From positions 1 through 34,244 of the forward strand of contig JAAZYQ010000006.1 of the NCBI GenBank assembly GCA_014239575.1: a stretch of DNA of 34,244 nt, in the 5' to 3' direction. A program made the translations under genes and the position numbers. Within the stretch, counting starts at the first letter, position 1; each line of letters starts with the position of its first letter. The notes beneath the pieces were generated by a model. It saw only the letters and a list, made by a program, of their open reading frames with translations, did not search any database and was not told where the DNA came from. The DNA comes from Gammaproteobacteria bacterium. Its GTDB lineage: Bacteria > Pseudomonadota > Gammaproteobacteria > Arenicellales > UBA868. Shown in pieces: positions 1-7,469 of the stretch.

Positions 1-638
1 TCGGGTATTACCAGTTTCTGGTCAGCGCCTACCGGGTGGGTTACTTAAGTCACGTTTACCCAATTTCACGAGGCAGTGCCGCGCTGCTGGTGGCTCTCGG
101 TGGCGTCGTAATTGCCCAGGAACAACTCCCGTTACTGACGCTGTTTTGTGTCGTGATTACCAGCATCGGCATCATGTTACTGGCCATATCGGGTGCTAAC
201 TCCAAAACACGAAATCATCGATCAACACAGTGAGCCCTTATTACTGGGTTCTTTATCGCCACCTACACATTGGTCGATGGGCTGGGCGTACGCCAGGGCG
301 AGGTTGCATTGTCTTATATCGGTTGGCTGCTCCTCATGAACGGGCTCTTCTTTGATCTTTTTGTTTCTCTTCGATGCCCGGGTGAAATGCTGGGCTTGTG
401 GCGCGAGGAAACGGCACGGATCGTGGGCGGAGGAATAGCGAAAGCGATCGCCTACGGCACCGTTATATTTGTTATGTATTACACCCCGATGGCTGTGGTA
501 GCAACGCTGCGCGAGACAAGCGTCATTATGGCAGCGTTGATTGGCGTTTACTTCCTGCGCGAGCCTGCTGGCCAACTGCGTATTGCGGCCGCACTGCTGG
601 TGGCGGGTGGGGTAATCGCGATGAATCTACCGAGCTAA
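1..638 (+). pseudogene. EamA/DMT-family permease, interrupted by an in-frame TGA (5' end outside window)
   Basis: Two ORFs lie in the same reading frame, separated only by TGA at 231-233. The upstream part, open from position 3, reads like the end of the first EamA repeat (YQFLVSAYRVGYLSHVYPIS, then hydrophobic helices). The part after the stop (ALITGFFIATYTLVDGLGVR and four or more hydrophobic segments) reads like a complete second EamA repeat ending at 638. EamA proteins are inner-membrane metabolite exporters of about 300 residues with ten helices in two repeats. Read through the stop, the product continues without a gap, so one base substitution (for example from CGA or TGG) would explain the break. 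The downstream half has only weak TTG/GTG starts and no clear ribosome binding site. A sequencing error or readthrough cannot be excluded. The family call is firm; loss of function is likely but unproven. Confidence 0.75.
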
Positions 639-658
639 TCAAGGCTGGCAAACACTAC

Positions 659-1531
659 CTAGCCTCCCAGAAACAGCTCTCCGACCTTTGGGTTCTGGAG
701 TAAATCGTCACCCTTGCCGGCAATAGCAATCTGCCCCGACACCATGACATATCCAATGTCGGCAAACTCCAGGCCTTTCTTGGCATTTTGCTCAACCATG
801 ATGATCGTCTTTCCCTCTTTATGCTGAAGATCATTCAGAATTTCAAAAACCATATCAATGAAACGCGGTTCCAGGCCGATCGAGGGTTCATCGACCAATA
901 AAACATCAGGGTTCATAACCAGCGCCCGCGAGATCTCCAGTAACCGTCGCTCCCCGCCTGACAACACTTTGGCCTGATGTTTTCGGCGTGCAGCCAACTG
1001 GGGATATTTCTCAAAAATCTCCTCGGCCGAGCGTTTCGCCTCAGCCTTCTGGTCCTTGAGAAAACCACCCATCCACAGATTTTCCTCTACCGTCATTCCT
1101 GGAAAAATCGACTTATCCTGCAAGATATAGGCAACACCAGCTTTAGCAAGCTTCTGATTAGATGAAAGTGTCGTAACATCGAGTTGGCTATCGCCATGGC
1201 CGATCAGAATACGGCCCGAGAAGATATTGTTGAATCCAAAAATCGCATGCAGAACCGTCGATTTACCTGCACCGTTGGGGCCAATCAGACACAGTGATTG
1301 TTTGCGCCCCACACGAAGATCAATCTCGTGCAGAATCTGCATCCGGCCATAACCGGCAGACAGTTTCTCCAGTGACACATAAGGATCACCATCAACCAGT
1401 GCATCAAGCTGTTCAGGGCTGATGTCTTCTGCGATTGAGGCCGCCTGCTTGGTTACTTCATCAACAGATATGACCGAGTCGACAGCTCCAAGCCCGTACC
1501 CGCCAGCGTTTTTGTTGTCATTGGGTGTCAT
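659..1531 (-). CDS. Liv-type ABC transporter ATP-binding protein (LivF-like), cassette 1
   Basis: This is a 290-residue ATPase that would power uptake through the inner-membrane permeases encoded upstream. Visible motifs are Walker A GPNGAGKS (about residues 84-91), ABC signature LSGGERR (about 190) and Walker B VLLVDEPS (about 210), followed by a switch His region with VEQN. The short C-terminus ending FLGG fits LivF rather than LivG. LivF proteins usually begin close to the first beta strand, but here about 50 extra residues (rich in Ser, Asp and Ala) precede YVSLEKLSAGYG. The ATG overlaps the livG stop as TAATG, so translational coupling supports this upstream start and the extension looks real. 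It is the last gene of the minus-strand cassette. Substrate is not readable from the ATPase. Confidence 0.9.
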   Translation of the reverse strand: MTPNDNKNAGGYGLGAVDSVISVDEVTKQAASIAEDISPEQLDALVDGDPYVSLEKLSAGYGRMQILHEIDLRVGRKQSLCLIGPNGAGKSTVLHAIFGFNNIFSGRILIGHGDSQLDVTTLSSNQKLAKAGVAYILQDKSIFPGMTVEENLWMGGFLKDQKAEAKRSAEEIFEKYPQLAARRKHQAKVLSGGERRLLEISRALVMNPDVLLVDEPSIGLEPRFIDMVFEILNDLQHKEGKTIIMVEQNAKKGLEFADIGYVMVSGQIAIAGKGDDLLQNPKVGELFLGG

Positions 1532-2274
1532 TAATGCGCGCCCAGATAAGCGTCGATAACACGCGGGTCACTCTGGATTTCGGCAGGTGAACCCTGAGCC
1601 AGTAGCTCACCATGGGCGAGACAATAAATCTTGTCGGCCATGTTCATAATGACCCGCATGTTGTGCTCTATCACAAATAGCGTGATGCCAAGTTCTGAAT
1701 TGGCGCGACGCAATCGATCAATCAGTCCGTTAATCAAGGTAGGGTTAATCCCGGCTGTAGGCTCGTCCAGCAACAACCCGGTAGGCTCGTTCATCAAGGC
1801 CATGGCGAATTCCAGAAGTTTCTGCTGACCAAAAGAAAGTGACCCAGCTCGTAAGAATCGTTTTTCGTATAGCCCGACAAACTCAAGAAGCCGTTCTGCG
1901 CGTTCATGTTCTTCGGCACCATTCCGGCCGAAGGTGTCAACGAAACGCATTTTTCGATGCGGCAAGGAAATCAGCATATTCTCGACCCCGGTCATCTCCC
2001 CATATATGCGTGTCTGCTGGAAGGTGCGCAACAGGCCGAGCCTGGCTATTTTCTGCACCGGCAGTTTCGAAATCTCCCGGCCTTCGAACTGGATGGTTCC
2101 CGAATCAATCGGGTGATATCCCACGATGGAGTTAAATAACGTGGTCTTGCCAGATCCGTTGGGGCCAATTAACCCCGTAATTCCCCCTTTTTCTACCGAC
2201 AATGAAATATCGCTGTTGGCCACAACCCCGCCATAGGACTTGCTGACATTGTTGACCTCAATAATGATTGTCAC
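1531..2274 (-). CDS. Liv-type ABC transporter ATP-binding protein (LivG-like), cassette 1
   Basis: This 247-residue ABC ATPase is the partner of the LivF-like protein in a heteromeric HAAT-family importer. Walker A GPNGSGKT lies at about residues 37-44, the signature LSFGQ at about 146-150 and Walker B GLLLDEPTAG at about 166-175. It has the LivG-typical TFQQTRIY segment after the Q-loop and a C-terminal VIDAYLG that resembles the usual VIEAYLG. The start is GTG, and GTGA overlaps the stop of the upstream permease gene, so the two are probably translationally coupled. Its own stop overlaps the next ATG by one base (TAATG). Length and motifs are normal for the family. Confidence 0.92.
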   Translation of the reverse strand: MTIIIEVNNVSKSYGGVVANSDISLSVEKGGITGLIGPNGSGKTTLFNSIVGYHPIDSGTIQFEGREISKLPVQKIARLGLLRTFQQTRIYGEMTGVENMLISLPHRKMRFVDTFGRNGAEEHERAERLLEFVGLYEKRFLRAGSLSFGQQKLLEFAMALMNEPTGLLLDEPTAGINPTLINGLIDRLRRANSELGITLFVIEHNMRVIMNMADKIYCLAHGELLAQGSPAEIQSDPRVIDAYLGAH

Positions 2275-3311
2275 TGCCCTGCCTCAGTTGCGGCATCATC
2301 TGACGACTCACGCGCTTCAAGACGATCGGGTCTTTTGTTTAAAAACCAACCAACCACACCGCCCTCGAAATAAACCACGGTTATCACAATCAATGCGCCT
2401 AAAGCGACCCATTGCCAGCCCAAAAGATAAGTCCAGGTGACCTCCTTAAATACATGAAACACGATTGCGCCGATCACGGGGCCCCACAAAGTCCCCTTTC
2501 CACCCAGCAATACGCAGACCACCATGAAAATCCCCAAATTAATCGTCTGATATGCGGTTTCCAAAGGTTCAAAATGAATCAGCTGGAAGGCAGATATTGC
2601 GCCGACAACCCCAACAAAGAATGCTGACATCGCCCAGGTGGCTAATTTGTACTGCAGGGTATGTATACCCATCGCTTCGGCCTTTTCCTCATCATCCCGG
2701 ATCGCATTAATAGCGGCACCGAATCGCGTTGTATACAGCCACTTGAGAAAGACGAAAAGAGCAACGCCTGTACCCGCAAACAGAAAGTAGAAAAGGACTT
2801 TTCCCGTGGCGAAATCACCTGGGTACACCGGCAGCGCAATTCCCTGGCCAGCGCCGACCCATTCCCAGTTGGACACCAACTCTCCAGTGGCGATGGCAAC
2901 GCCCAAGGTGCCGATCGCAAAATACGGGCCGCGCAGACCGAAGGTGACGTAACCGATAATGACGGCTACCAACGCGCAAAACAGGCCAGCCCCGAGCATA
3001 CCCAGAAACAACCCAGAAAAATATTGCAGGTCGGTAAACGCTTGTATTCCGCCGCCTGCCGCATTCGTGTAGTCACCCACATCGTAGACCATGCCAATCG
3101 TAATCACCGCGGCGACGTACATTCCGGTGCCGTAAAAGGTGATATTGCCAAGCGAGTTATAGCCCATTTGCCCGCCGGTCATATCCCATGTTAAAGCAAC
3201 AATAATCATCAGCCACAAGGTTGCCAGCTGTGTTCCAAAGTTAGGAAACACAAACGGCGCTGCAATGATTCCAACTAGCAGCAAAAGGTAGGAAAACTGT
3301 TTTCGCGTCAT
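2271..3311 (-). CDS. Liv-type ABC transporter permease (LivM-like), cassette 1
   Basis: This is an integral membrane permease of the HAAT family with about ten hydrophobic segments and the family-typical stretch GLRGPYFAIGTLGVA. The cytoplasmic-loop region (AINAIRDDEEKAEAMGI) is the usual ATPase-coupling segment of LivM. The ORF opens at 3356, but that start lies inside the preceding livH-like gene. I prefer the ATG at 3311, which gives 346 residues beginning MTRKQFSYLL and has AAGG 13 bases upstream in the short gap after the livH stop. The C-terminus carries a charged tail (RPDRLEARESSDDAA). The gene overlaps the downstream ATPase gene by four bases. Substrate specificity is set by the binding protein and is unknown. 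Confidence 0.88.
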   Translation of the reverse strand: MTRKQFSYLLLLVGIIAAPFVFPNFGTQLATLWLMIIVALTWDMTGGQMGYNSLGNITFYGTGMYVAAVITIGMVYDVGDYTNAAGGGIQAFTDLQYFSGLFLGMLGAGLFCALVAVIIGYVTFGLRGPYFAIGTLGVAIATGELVSNWEWVGAGQGIALPVYPGDFATGKVLFYFLFAGTGVALFVFLKWLYTTRFGAAINAIRDDEEKAEAMGIHTLQYKLATWAMSAFFVGVVGAISAFQLIHFEPLETAYQTINLGIFMVVCVLLGGKGTLWGPVIGAIVFHVFKEVTWTYLLGWQWVALGALIVITVVYFEGGVVGWFLNKRPDRLEARESSDDAATEAGQ

Positions 3312-3333
3312 GGTCTGGTATATACCTTGAAAT

Positions 3334-4245
3334 TTACTGCAGGCTTTGACGAGCACGTCGCTGCTGCCAAAGCCGAATGATCAACACGATCAATAGTAAC
3401 AACACCGCTATTGCCTGTTGATACCCGATACCAAAAATGTGAGCGCCATACTGTTCTAGAGCCCCTATCCCAAGGCCGGCTGCAATGACCCCGGGCAGGT
3501 TGCCCAAGCCCGCGGCGGTGACGATCACAAATGCTCGAATCGAATGGGTAATACCGTAGAAGGGCTGAATAATCCAGACCATGACGATGATCGCGCCAGC
3601 GGCACCGCAAATAGCGGCATTTAGCGAGAAAGTGAACGAGTAGACCTTGTCCGTATCGATACCCAGTACACGGGCTGCCCGCCGATCCTGTGCCGTGGCC
3701 CGAATCGCCTGCCCCATGCGACTGTACTTCATAAAGATGACAACTCCGGTTGCTAATGTTCCCGCCATCAGCACGCCGATCAACTTTGCAATCGGCACAT
3801 CAATGAAGCCATCGAAGAAGTACAGCGTGTTGTAACCCAAATCGACACTTTGCGTATCCGAGCCAAATAACAAGTTAAGTATCTGTGCAATCATGATCGC
3901 AAGACCAAATGTGGCCAGCAATGTAGTGAATAAGTCCCGATCGATTACCCGGCAGATAATCACTCGGTATATAAACCAACCAAAACCCCACATCACCATA
4001 AACGCGATTGGCACCCCCAGTAAGGCATGGACACCTCTCTCCACCAACCACCAGGAGATGTAACCTCCCGCAATAACAAAGTCGCCCTGAGCAAGGTTCT
4101 TGACATTCATTACCCCCCATACCAGAGCCAAACCATAAGCCGCAAGGGCAAACAAGGAGCCAATCATGATTCCGTCAAGAACAATCTTGAGGTTTACAAC
4201 CGGAAATTGAAATAACAGAGAAATATTACCGGCAATTTGATCCAT
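3334..4245 (-). CDS. Liv-type ABC transporter permease (LivH-like), cassette 1
   Basis: This 303-residue inner-membrane permease has about eight hydrophobic segments. The N-terminal GIMIGSLFALAAYGLALVWG and VMNVKNLAQGDFVIAGGY match the LivH pattern (GLxxGxxYALxAxGLxLxxG, then NxAxGxxxMxGAY). The internal IRATAQDRRAARVLGI is the coupling helix that contacts the ATPase. It follows the binding-protein gene after a 259-base gap that contains a strong hairpin, and precedes the LivM-like gene by 22 bases. No strong Shine-Dalgarno sequence is visible before its ATG. The ends match family length. Confidence 0.9.
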   Translation of the reverse strand: MDQIAGNISLLFQFPVVNLKIVLDGIMIGSLFALAAYGLALVWGVMNVKNLAQGDFVIAGGYISWWLVERGVHALLGVPIAFMVMWGFGWFIYRVIICRVIDRDLFTTLLATFGLAIMIAQILNLLFGSDTQSVDLGYNTLYFFDGFIDVPIAKLIGVLMAGTLATGVVIFMKYSRMGQAIRATAQDRRAARVLGIDTDKVYSFTFSLNAAICGAAGAIIVMVWIIQPFYGITHSIRAFVIVTAAGLGNLPGVIAAGLGIGALEQYGAHIFGIGYQQAIAVLLLLIVLIIRLWQQRRARQSLQ

Positions 4246-4504
4246 TAGAACTACTTTTGGGTAAGGACATTAAGAGTCTGCTGATGATTTAGGATACAAG
4301 CCGCGTTTGTCAACTGGTAGAAAGGGCAAATGACAGCGCCGACGCGATCGGCGAACTTGCCACACCTGCTGTAATGCCACCCGTCAGGATCACCCGCGAG
4401 CCGCTAGCCCTTTTTGCCAACGCCAGACTCTCAAAGCACTGGCGGTAGAAACTGGTACCGGGCATTCACCAATACCTGGTACCAGTCCAGAACAACCGAT
4501 TTTC
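4246..4504. other. Gap between binding-protein and permease genes of cassette 1
   Basis: This 259-base stretch lies inside the minus-strand ABC operon. It carries the 4451-4486 hairpin listed separately and a weaker 6-bp inverted repeat (CGCCAG/CTGGCG at 4421-4426 and 4439-4444). The only overlapping reading frame in the track is a shadow. I see no gene here. Confidence 0.6.
4451..4486 (-). terminator. Strong hairpin after the binding-protein gene (attenuator or mRNA 3' stabiliser)
   Basis: Two 16-base arms, ACTGGTACCGGGCATT and AATACCTGGTACCAGT, flank a 4-base loop. On the transcribed minus strand this gives 14 Watson-Crick pairs, one G-U and one A-C mismatch. It sits 18 bases past the stop of the binding-protein gene and before the permeases. 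No U-tract follows, so it is not a textbook intrinsic terminator. By analogy with other binding-protein operons it may limit readthrough or protect the upstream mRNA, making the periplasmic protein more abundant than the membrane parts. That role is inferred. Confidence 0.6.
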
Positions 4505-5734
4505 CTAGTTTCGTGGCCAATTGAGTGGATGCGATGCAAAAGCCGAAGGCGCCACGACGTTATATTTTCCGTCCTGAATCTGACGGAGCACCATCGGTTT
4601 AGCAATATTGTTTCCGGCCTCGGAGAACCTAATGTCCCCATAGAAGGTCTTGAGGTCAGTTGCAGCTATGGCATCACGCAGCACCTCCTTGTCGAGACTG
4701 CCTGCGCGCTCAAAGGCATCTTTGAACACGTACACTGCGGCGGAGGCCTGTGCTAACTGATACGGGACCTTCTTGTTTGCATAATCAGAGTATGCCCCTT
4801 TAACTTCAGTATTGAAGTTCGCTGCGGTCCCGAAAAGTGAATCTTCGTAAGTCAGGGTCTCGGCCCACTGCGTTGAGCACAGAATATCGTTGGCCGCTGC
4901 ACCAAACTTACCGGTCACATCGGCTGCCTCACAATGCGTCACCGCTACCATCGGCACCTTTACGTTCTGTTCATCGATCTGGCGTACGGCGGTGGCCGCG
5001 CCTTTGGAGTGTCCACTTACGATCAAGACATCAGGCTTGAGCAATTTCACTTTCGTCAGGATTGCACTCATGTCAGAAAGATCGCGCGGCAGCTTCTCAT
5101 CAACAACTGCCTTCATGCCAAATTTCGCCGCGTCTTCAAGCACGCCAGCACGAATATCGAGAGAGAAAGGATCGTTCTCGACTGCTATGGCAACTCTGAC
5201 TGAAGACGGATCTTTACCGGACTCAGTGGCTTTTTCTGCCGCCAACGCAATAGCAGATGCGAGGTACTGTTCGGATGTTGACAACACAGCGAACAGGTAT
5301 TTGTATCCTTTGTTAAACAATGATCGTGACGCGCCTTCAGCTTCAATCATGGGAATCTGATACTTTTCGGTGATCGGCGCGATCGCCTTGGTCATACCGG
5401 AGGAATAGGGGCCCAACATGTATTGCACTTTATCCTGATTGATCAGCCGTTCGGCCAGCGTAGCCGCGCGATCGCCCTTGGACTCGTCATCGTAGTAAAT
5501 GACCTTAAAGTTGTAACACTTGCCATCCACTTGCACGCCACCAGCGTCTTTGATCTTCTGGATCGCGAACTCGTATCCATTTTTGGCGTGCATGCCGTTG
5601 GTTGCATATTTCCCGGTCAGCGAGATCGCTGAGCCAAGGGTGATAGTTTCACACTCTGCAGATGCCGATGCAGATCCGGGAAACAATAGGGTTGCCCCAA
5701 CTAAGGCACCCATCAAAGACAGATTGATTTTCAT
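4505..5734 (-). CDS. Periplasmic substrate-binding protein of Liv-type ABC transporter, cassette 1
   Basis: This 409-residue protein has a clear signal peptide (MKINLSLMGALVGATLLFPGSASASA, probable cleavage before ECET). The mature part has the Peripla_BP_6 (type I fold) pattern: ITLGSAISLTGKYATNG at the first strand and ligand loop, YYDDESKGDRAATLAERLI in the hinge-proximal helix, and YMLGPYSSGMTKAIAPI for the next element. It should capture the ligand in the periplasm and deliver it to the LivHM-like pair. An excellent Shine-Dalgarno (AAGGAGGA, 5742-5749) precedes the ATG by 7 bases, consistent with high expression. It is transcribed divergently from the oxidoreductase operon at 6049, which hints that the ligand may be related to that operon's substrate. 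The ligand is not predictable from sequence alone. Confidence 0.9.
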   Translation of the reverse strand: MKINLSLMGALVGATLLFPGSASASAECETITLGSAISLTGKYATNGMHAKNGYEFAIQKIKDAGGVQVDGKCYNFKVIYYDDESKGDRAATLAERLINQDKVQYMLGPYSSGMTKAIAPITEKYQIPMIEAEGASRSLFNKGYKYLFAVLSTSEQYLASAIALAAEKATESGKDPSSVRVAIAVENDPFSLDIRAGVLEDAAKFGMKAVVDEKLPRDLSDMSAILTKVKLLKPDVLIVSGHSKGAATAVRQIDEQNVKVPMVAVTHCEAADVTGKFGAAANDILCSTQWAETLTYEDSLFGTAANFNTEVKGAYSDYANKKVPYQLAQASAAVYVFKDAFERAGSLDKEVLRDAIAATDLKTFYGDIRFSEAGNNIAKPMVLRQIQDGKYNVVAPSAFASHPLNWPRN

Positions 5735-6048
5735 TAGATCATCCTCCTTATTTACTTCTAGATATTGTCAACAAGGAACAATCGACGAGGTGTCGACGTG
5801 CCAGGTTATGCTAATTTCGCGTCTTTCGACGACTTCACTATTGCACAACAAATGACTAAACACAATATCCTTATATACTATTTTCAAATACAATTCCTCC
5901 CCCCTCGCCAATAGAGACTTACTGACTTTGGCTTCCGTTTGACTGATTCTGTTATTGTCGCATCTGGATGCCTCACACCGGACAATATCGGCCCAGTTTC
6001 GCCATTTTTGGGCGCAACACGCTGATGCCTTGAAATGAAGATCAGGCT
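5735..6048. promoter_or_regulatory. Divergent intergenic region with promoters for ABC cassette 1 and the oxidoreductase operon
   Basis: This 314-base region separates two divergent operons and must hold both promoters. It contains an AT-rich stretch (about 5865-5895, CTTATATACTATTTTCAAATA) suited to promoter melting, but I cannot assign -35/-10 pairs convincingly in either direction. A shared regulator site is plausible here. The only clear signal is the Shine-Dalgarno AAGGAGGA of the minus-strand binding-protein gene at 5742-5749. Confidence 0.45.
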
Positions 6049-6792
6049 ATGAGCCAATTACCGGTGATCAAACGAGACGATGTTGTCAATATGCGTATCT
6101 GGCGCGGCGACGCCAGCGGCGGAAGTTTTGTTGACTACAAAATCCCGATGTCAGAAACTCAAACCGTTCTCGACGCCGTGACTTGGGTTCAACGCAATGT
6201 TGAGCCGGGCCTGTCCTATCGTTTCGCCTGTCGTGTGGGCATGTGTGGCTCTTGCGCCATGATGGTCAACGGTCGTCCGCGCTGGACATGTCGCACCCAC
6301 GTGTCGAAAGTCATCAAGAATCATCAGATCAAACTTGAACCGCTACGCAATCTTCCGGTGATCAAGGATCTGGTATGCGACCTGTCAGATTTTTTTGCCA
6401 AATGGCTCAAGGCCAATGGGCGGTTCGTCCCCACAGAAACGCGCGAGCGCCCGGTGAAAAAAATCTCTCCTTTGTCCAAACAACGCCAAGCGGCGAACAC
6501 GGCTATTGAGTGCATCAATTGCGCGATCTGCTACGCTGCCTGTGATGCGGTTGAACAAAATCCCAACTATCTGGGTCCGGCGGCGCTGAATCGCGCCTGG
6601 ACCCTGATGAATGATGTAAGAGATGGTGGCAAGCCAGAGCGTCTTCGTGCAGTTACTGGGGACGGTGGCTGCCAGTGCTGCCACTCACAACATGGCTGCG
6701 CCAGCCACTGCCCTAACGAGCTTAACCCTGCTCGGTCTATAGCCGGTCTAAAACAGGCCGCGGTAACCGCTATATTCAAAGGAGAGGTCTGA
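6049..6792 (+). CDS. Fumarate reductase/succinate dehydrogenase-type iron-sulfur subunit
   Basis: This 247-residue electron-transfer subunit has three cluster sites. The [2Fe-2S] ligands are in CRVGMCGSC plus WTC (about Cys61, 66, 69, 81). The ferredoxin-like C-terminal half has CINCAICYAAC (about 155-165) and CHSQHGCASHCP (about 211-221), matching the CxxCxxCxxxC and CxxxxxCxxxCP spacing of SdhB/FrdB for the [4Fe-4S] and [3Fe-4S] clusters. The CINCxxCYAAC and NPxYxGPAAL pattern is closer to FrdB of E. coli than to SdhB. The Pro that normally follows the fourth Cys is Asp here, and two additional Cys (208, 210) precede the last motif. It should pass electrons from the flavoprotein (7470-9215) to quinone in the membrane anchors. 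It is the first gene of its operon. Confidence 0.92.
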   Translation: MSQLPVIKRDDVVNMRIWRGDASGGSFVDYKIPMSETQTVLDAVTWVQRNVEPGLSYRFACRVGMCGSCAMMVNGRPRWTCRTHVSKVIKNHQIKLEPLRNLPVIKDLVCDLSDFFAKWLKANGRFVPTETRERPVKKISPLSKQRQAANTAIECINCAICYAACDAVEQNPNYLGPAALNRAWTLMNDVRDGGKPERLRAVTGDGGCQCCHSQHGCASHCPNELNPARSIAGLKQAAVTAIFKGEV

Positions 6793-6796
6793 GTTA

Positions 6797-7129
6797 GTGT
6801 CGGGGTTAGGTCTTTATCTGGCACAACGCATAAGCGCTATGGTGATGATTCCTTTAGTGCTAACGCATCTAGGGGTAATGATCTACGCAGTCCGTGGGGG
6901 GCTCGATACAGCCGAGATTCTTTCCCGCACTCAGGGTAGTTTGTTCTGGGGAAGCTTATATGGGTTGTTTGTTATTACCGCCTCGATCCACGCTGCAATT
7001 GGCCTTCGGGTTATTGCTTATGAGTGGCTCAAGCTATCCGGATTAGGGCTAAATGTGTTTGCCGTACTTGTTGGGTTGGGACTCCTGGCTCTCGGGGGAC
7101 AAGCAGTCTATACGGTGGTACTTGCATGA
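6797..7129 (+). CDS. Succinate dehydrogenase/fumarate reductase-type membrane anchor (first)
   Basis: This 110-residue protein has three hydrophobic helices and the SdhC-like features RISAMVMIPLVLTHLGVMI and SIHAAIGLRVIAYEW, with His in helices one and two as candidate heme b ligands. Anchors of this type bind quinone and fix the soluble dimer to the inner membrane. Translation starts at GTG, supported by AGGAGAG about ten bases upstream within the end of the iron-sulfur gene, which stops 4 bases before. The end overlaps the next ATG as ATGA. Family assignment rests on helix pattern and context; sequence conservation in these anchors is always low. Confidence 0.8.
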   Translation: MSGLGLYLAQRISAMVMIPLVLTHLGVMIYAVRGGLDTAEILSRTQGSLFWGSLYGLFVITASIHAAIGLRVIAYEWLKLSGLGLNVFAVLVGLGLLALGGQAVYTVVLA

Positions 7130-7467
7130 TCAGGCCGCACCAAAAACAGCCGCTGTGGCTGGCATTCGCCGTGCATCGAATGTCGGGTATCGGCTTGGCA
7201 CTGTTTCTGCCTGCTCACTTTTATATCCTCGGGACAGCGATGAAAGATCCGCAGTCGCTGGATACCTTTTTGCATTGGTCTGAGCTTCCGCTGGTACGAG
7301 TCGCTGAGACTGGCCTGGTGTTCCTTCTGGCAGTCCACTGCTTTGGCGGCCTGCGACTGCTGGCCCTCGAATTTCTCCCGTGGACCCCATACCAGAAAAC
7401 ACTCGCAGCGCTTGCAGCCTCATTGGCCCTTTTTTTCGCTGTCAGTTTTCTTTTGAATGGAATCTAA
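7126..7467 (+). CDS. Succinate dehydrogenase/fumarate reductase-type cytochrome b anchor (second)
   Basis: The listed ORF opens at 7024, but I place the start at the ATG at 7126, which overlaps the previous stop (ATGA). This gives 113 residues beginning MIRPHQKQPLW. The motif HRMSGIGLALFLPAHFYILG is the SdhC signature (H/R-x-S-G, then a helix with His), and LLAVHCFGGLRLLALEF supplies another His in the second helix, so a heme b site is likely. There are three membrane helices. With the first anchor it would complete a four-subunit quinone-linked complex. The flavoprotein gene starts 2 bases after the stop. Confidence 0.82.
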   Translation: MIRPHQKQPLWLAFAVHRMSGIGLALFLPAHFYILGTAMKDPQSLDTFLHWSELPLVRVAETGLVFLLAVHCFGGLRLLALEFLPWTPYQKTLAALAASLALFFAVSFLLNGI

Positions 7468-7469
7468 CT

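Noticed and set aside
231-233. TGA in the EamA gene as a selenocysteine codon
   Set aside because: No SECIS-like hairpin is evident just after it, the position is in an inter-repeat linker, and EamA proteins are not known selenoproteins.
2661-3194. 177-residue plus-strand ORF opposite the LivM-like gene
   Set aside because: It is a shadow of a well-supported permease gene; the translation is Arg/Gln/His-rich with no recognisable domain.
5939-5967. TTGACT as a -35 box for the oxidoreductase operon
   Set aside because: No acceptable -10 hexamer lies at 16-18 bases spacing.
5991-6013. GCCCA/TGGGC repeat upstream of the iron-sulfur gene as an operator
   Set aside because: Only 5 bp with a 13-base loop; this is expected by chance in a sequence of this size.
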